Shown: one piece after another, positions 6,830-7,863 of the stretch
Layout: each line of letters opens with the position of its first letter
Position numbering within the stretch: position 1 is the first letter of the stretch
Source of the DNA: Sphingobium sp.
GTDB taxonomy: Bacteria; Pseudomonadota; Alphaproteobacteria; Sphingomonadales; Sphingomonadaceae
Direction of reading: 5' to 3'
Assembly: GCA_017745115.1 (NCBI GenBank)
Contig: JAGIAA010000063.1
Span: 1 to 7,863 of the forward strand
DNA length: 7,863 nt
Notes under the pieces: model-generated
Databases searched by the model: none
What the model saw: the letters and a program-made list of their open reading frames with translations, nothing else
What the model was told of the DNA's origin: nothing
Made by a program: the position numbers and the translations under genes

Positions 6830-7678
6830 TCAGTCGTAGAAGGCGAAGAAGCGCGCCTCGAGGCTGGCACGCGGCGCGGCATTGTCCTGATCCGGTACGT
6901 CGAAGCCCGTGTGGAACGGCTGGGCAGCCTGGGGCCGCCCGGAATCGTAGCCGAGGAAGACCAGCACATCCTCCGCGCCCATGTTCGAAGCGTAGGACCA
7001 GCGATGATCGGGATTGTAACGGCAGCTCGCCGCCTCGACGCTTTCCAGCATGGAGCCCTTGGCCGTGAGTACCGCATCGTAGAGTGCCACGTCGGAGGGT
7101 TCGACCGAAGTCCGGTCGATGAGTGCCAGCAGATTGTCCTGCGGCGGATCGGAAACCGTGCGCCATGTCTGGAAGAGAACGAAGCGGCGATACGGCGCGA
7201 TCTCACGGCCCAGGGCGGCTAGGCTGAAATCCAGGAAGCGGCCGACGGACTTCTCGGTCACGTCGACGTGGATGAAGCCCGCTGCCGCTGCCCAACTCTG
7301 CCGCTGCGCATGTGGGCTGAAACGGACGGTGAGCCCGGTCGCCTGCGGAATGACCTCCCGCGCGCCGCTGATCTTTTCGATGAGCGGCTGAAGCTCTTCA
7401 TAATAGGCGCGGTTGATCGGTGGCAGGCCATCCTGCGCGATGAGATTGGTATCGAGCATCTCGGGCCGGCGCGCATAATCGCTCCGATGCGAAGCGAGCA
7501 TGAAACCCTCGCGCTCGATCGAAGGCGGTTGCGCCGCCGACCGTATGTCATGGATGGCAACCTCATGCGCCTCGAACGGCATGAGATTGCGCGCGGGATC
7601 GACCAGGTCGAAGCGGCCGCGCGGCACCTGCGCATCGAAATAGTTGAGCGTGGCGTGGACGGTCGATCGGTCGTTCAT
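6830..7678 (-). CDS. CmcJ/NvfI family oxidoreductase homologue (non-haem iron, 2-oxoglutarate type)
   Basis: This 282-residue protein matches by pattern the CmcJ/NvfI/AsaB-type family, named after proteins of cephamycin and fungal meroterpenoid pathways. Seen are NRAYYEELQPLI (89-100), SGARE and TVRFSPHAQR (104-125), HVD (137-139), VLFQTWRTVSDPPQDNLLALIDRTSV (167-192, cited as the WR...P...L..D region), YNPDHRWSYASNMGAEDVLV (221-240), YDS, FHTGF (255-259) and PRASLEARFFAFYD at the end. His137, Asp139 and His256 fit a 2-His-1-carboxylate iron site, and Arg270 or Arg276 a 2-oxoglutarate contact. It is full length with no signal peptide, so probably cytosolic. The ATG at 7678 was chosen because residues after it are already family-like; its ribosome binding site is weak. 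The substrate cannot be told, and no biosynthetic gene cluster surrounds it. It lies between eno and ftsB on the same strand. Confidence 0.8.
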   Translation of the reverse strand: MNDRSTVHATLNYFDAQVPRGRFDLVDPARNLMPFEAHEVAIHDIRSAAQPPSIEREGFMLASHRSDYARRPEMLDTNLIAQDGLPPINRAYYEELQPLIEKISGAREVIPQATGLTVRFSPHAQRQSWAAAAGFIHVDVTEKSVGRFLDFSLAALGREIAPYRRFVLFQTWRTVSDPPQDNLLALIDRTSVEPSDVALYDAVLTAKGSMLESVEAASCRYNPDHRWSYASNMGAEDVLVFLGYDSGRPQAAQPFHTGFDVPDQDNAAPRASLEARFFAFYD

Positions 7679-7732
7679 ACGAGCACTCTGCCCTTCACGC
7701 GCCGCACCGACTTGCCGGACGGTGCATTGACA

Positions 7733-7802
7733 GTGCTCCTGCGAAGGCAGGAGCCGATAGAGCGTGCCGTTGCGCCCTGGGCTCCTGCCTTCGCAGGAGC
7801 AC
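7733..7802. repeat. REPIN-like element: two hairpin units as a 23-bp inverted repeat
   Basis: Arms at 7733-7755 and 7780-7802 are perfectly complementary, with a 24-base loop. Each arm is itself a hairpin with an 8-bp stem GCTCCTGC / GCAGGAGC and a 4-base loop (GAAG at 7743-7746; CTTC at 7789-7792). Two inverted copies of a short palindromic unit is the form of a REP doublet (REPIN). It begins 8 bases after the enolase stop in the direction of transcription, so it could also end or stabilise the eno mRNA. There is no T-run of the standard terminator type. The rest of this 132-base gap (7679-7732) has nothing I can name. Confidence 0.75.
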
Positions 7803-7810
7803 CGCCATTA

Positions 7811-7863
7811 TCAGGAGAAAATGGCCGTCCCGGCATAATGCGCGCGGTCGCCCAGCTCTTCCT
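7811..7863 (-). CDS. eno: Enolase, C-terminal end only (gene continues past the window)
   Basis: The last 16 codons before TGA (7811-7813) read EELGDRAHYAGTAIFS. The E-E-L-G-D-R-A-x-Y-A-G pattern is the conserved C-terminus of bacterial enolase, the glycolytic enzyme that makes phosphoenolpyruvate. Position supports it: eno commonly precedes ftsB and pdhA in alphaproteobacteria. Only the tail is visible, so the call rests on a short but distinctive motif plus context. Confidence 0.8.
   Translation of the reverse strand, partial: EELGDRAHYAGTAIFS

Noticed and set aside
7727..7732. TTGACA hexamer on the plus strand
   Set aside because: It matches a -35 consensus, but no suitable -10 box or plus-strand gene follows; it leads into the antisense of eno.

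Overview
The window is GC-rich and looks like a chromosomal segment from an alphaproteobacterium, most likely an order Sphingomonadales member. The reasons are the alphaproteobacterial form of pyruvate dehydrogenase E1 (separate alpha chain, and a beta chain carrying its own N-terminal lipoyl domain), the neighbourhood eno / ftsB / pdhA / pdhB, and TadE/TadG-type proteins of the sort seen in sphingomonad tad loci. This assignment is inference from gene content; no rRNA or other marker is present.

Layout: bases 1-3135, plus strand, hold the 3' end of a Tad (Flp-type pilus) cluster: a TadG-like von Willebrand A protein cut by the left edge, then two small TadE-like pseudopilins. The three reading frames touch or overlap (TGATG, then ATGA), so they are probably translationally coupled. 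Nine bases after the last stop, the strand switches. Bases 3145-7863 carry six genes, all on the minus strand. In order of transcription they are: the last 16 codons of enolase (right edge), a 23-bp inverted repeat built from two small hairpins, a CmcJ/NvfI-like non-haem iron oxygenase homologue, the cell-division protein FtsB, PDH E1 alpha (TTG start), PDH E1 beta, and a small cytosolic sulfite-oxidase-like molybdopterin protein.

How they work together: TadG and the TadE-like proteins would act in the envelope in Flp pilus biogenesis or attachment. Enolase makes phosphoenolpyruvate and PdhA/PdhB open the conversion of pyruvate to acetyl-CoA, with FtsB lying between these metabolic genes. The E2 and E3 genes of the PDH complex are not in the window; the slot after pdhB is taken by the molybdopterin protein, which sits 38 bases downstream with its own strong ribosome binding site. 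The oxygenase homologue between eno and ftsB is the least expected gene and lies next to the repeat element.

There is no rRNA, tRNA, CRISPR array, transposase or phage gene. The gaps are short (at most 136 bases) and all are described. I see no clearly new multi-gene system. The items most worth a second look are the inserted oxygenase gene, the REPIN-like repeat, a palindrome before ftsB, and Ca-binding-like loops in a pseudopilin.
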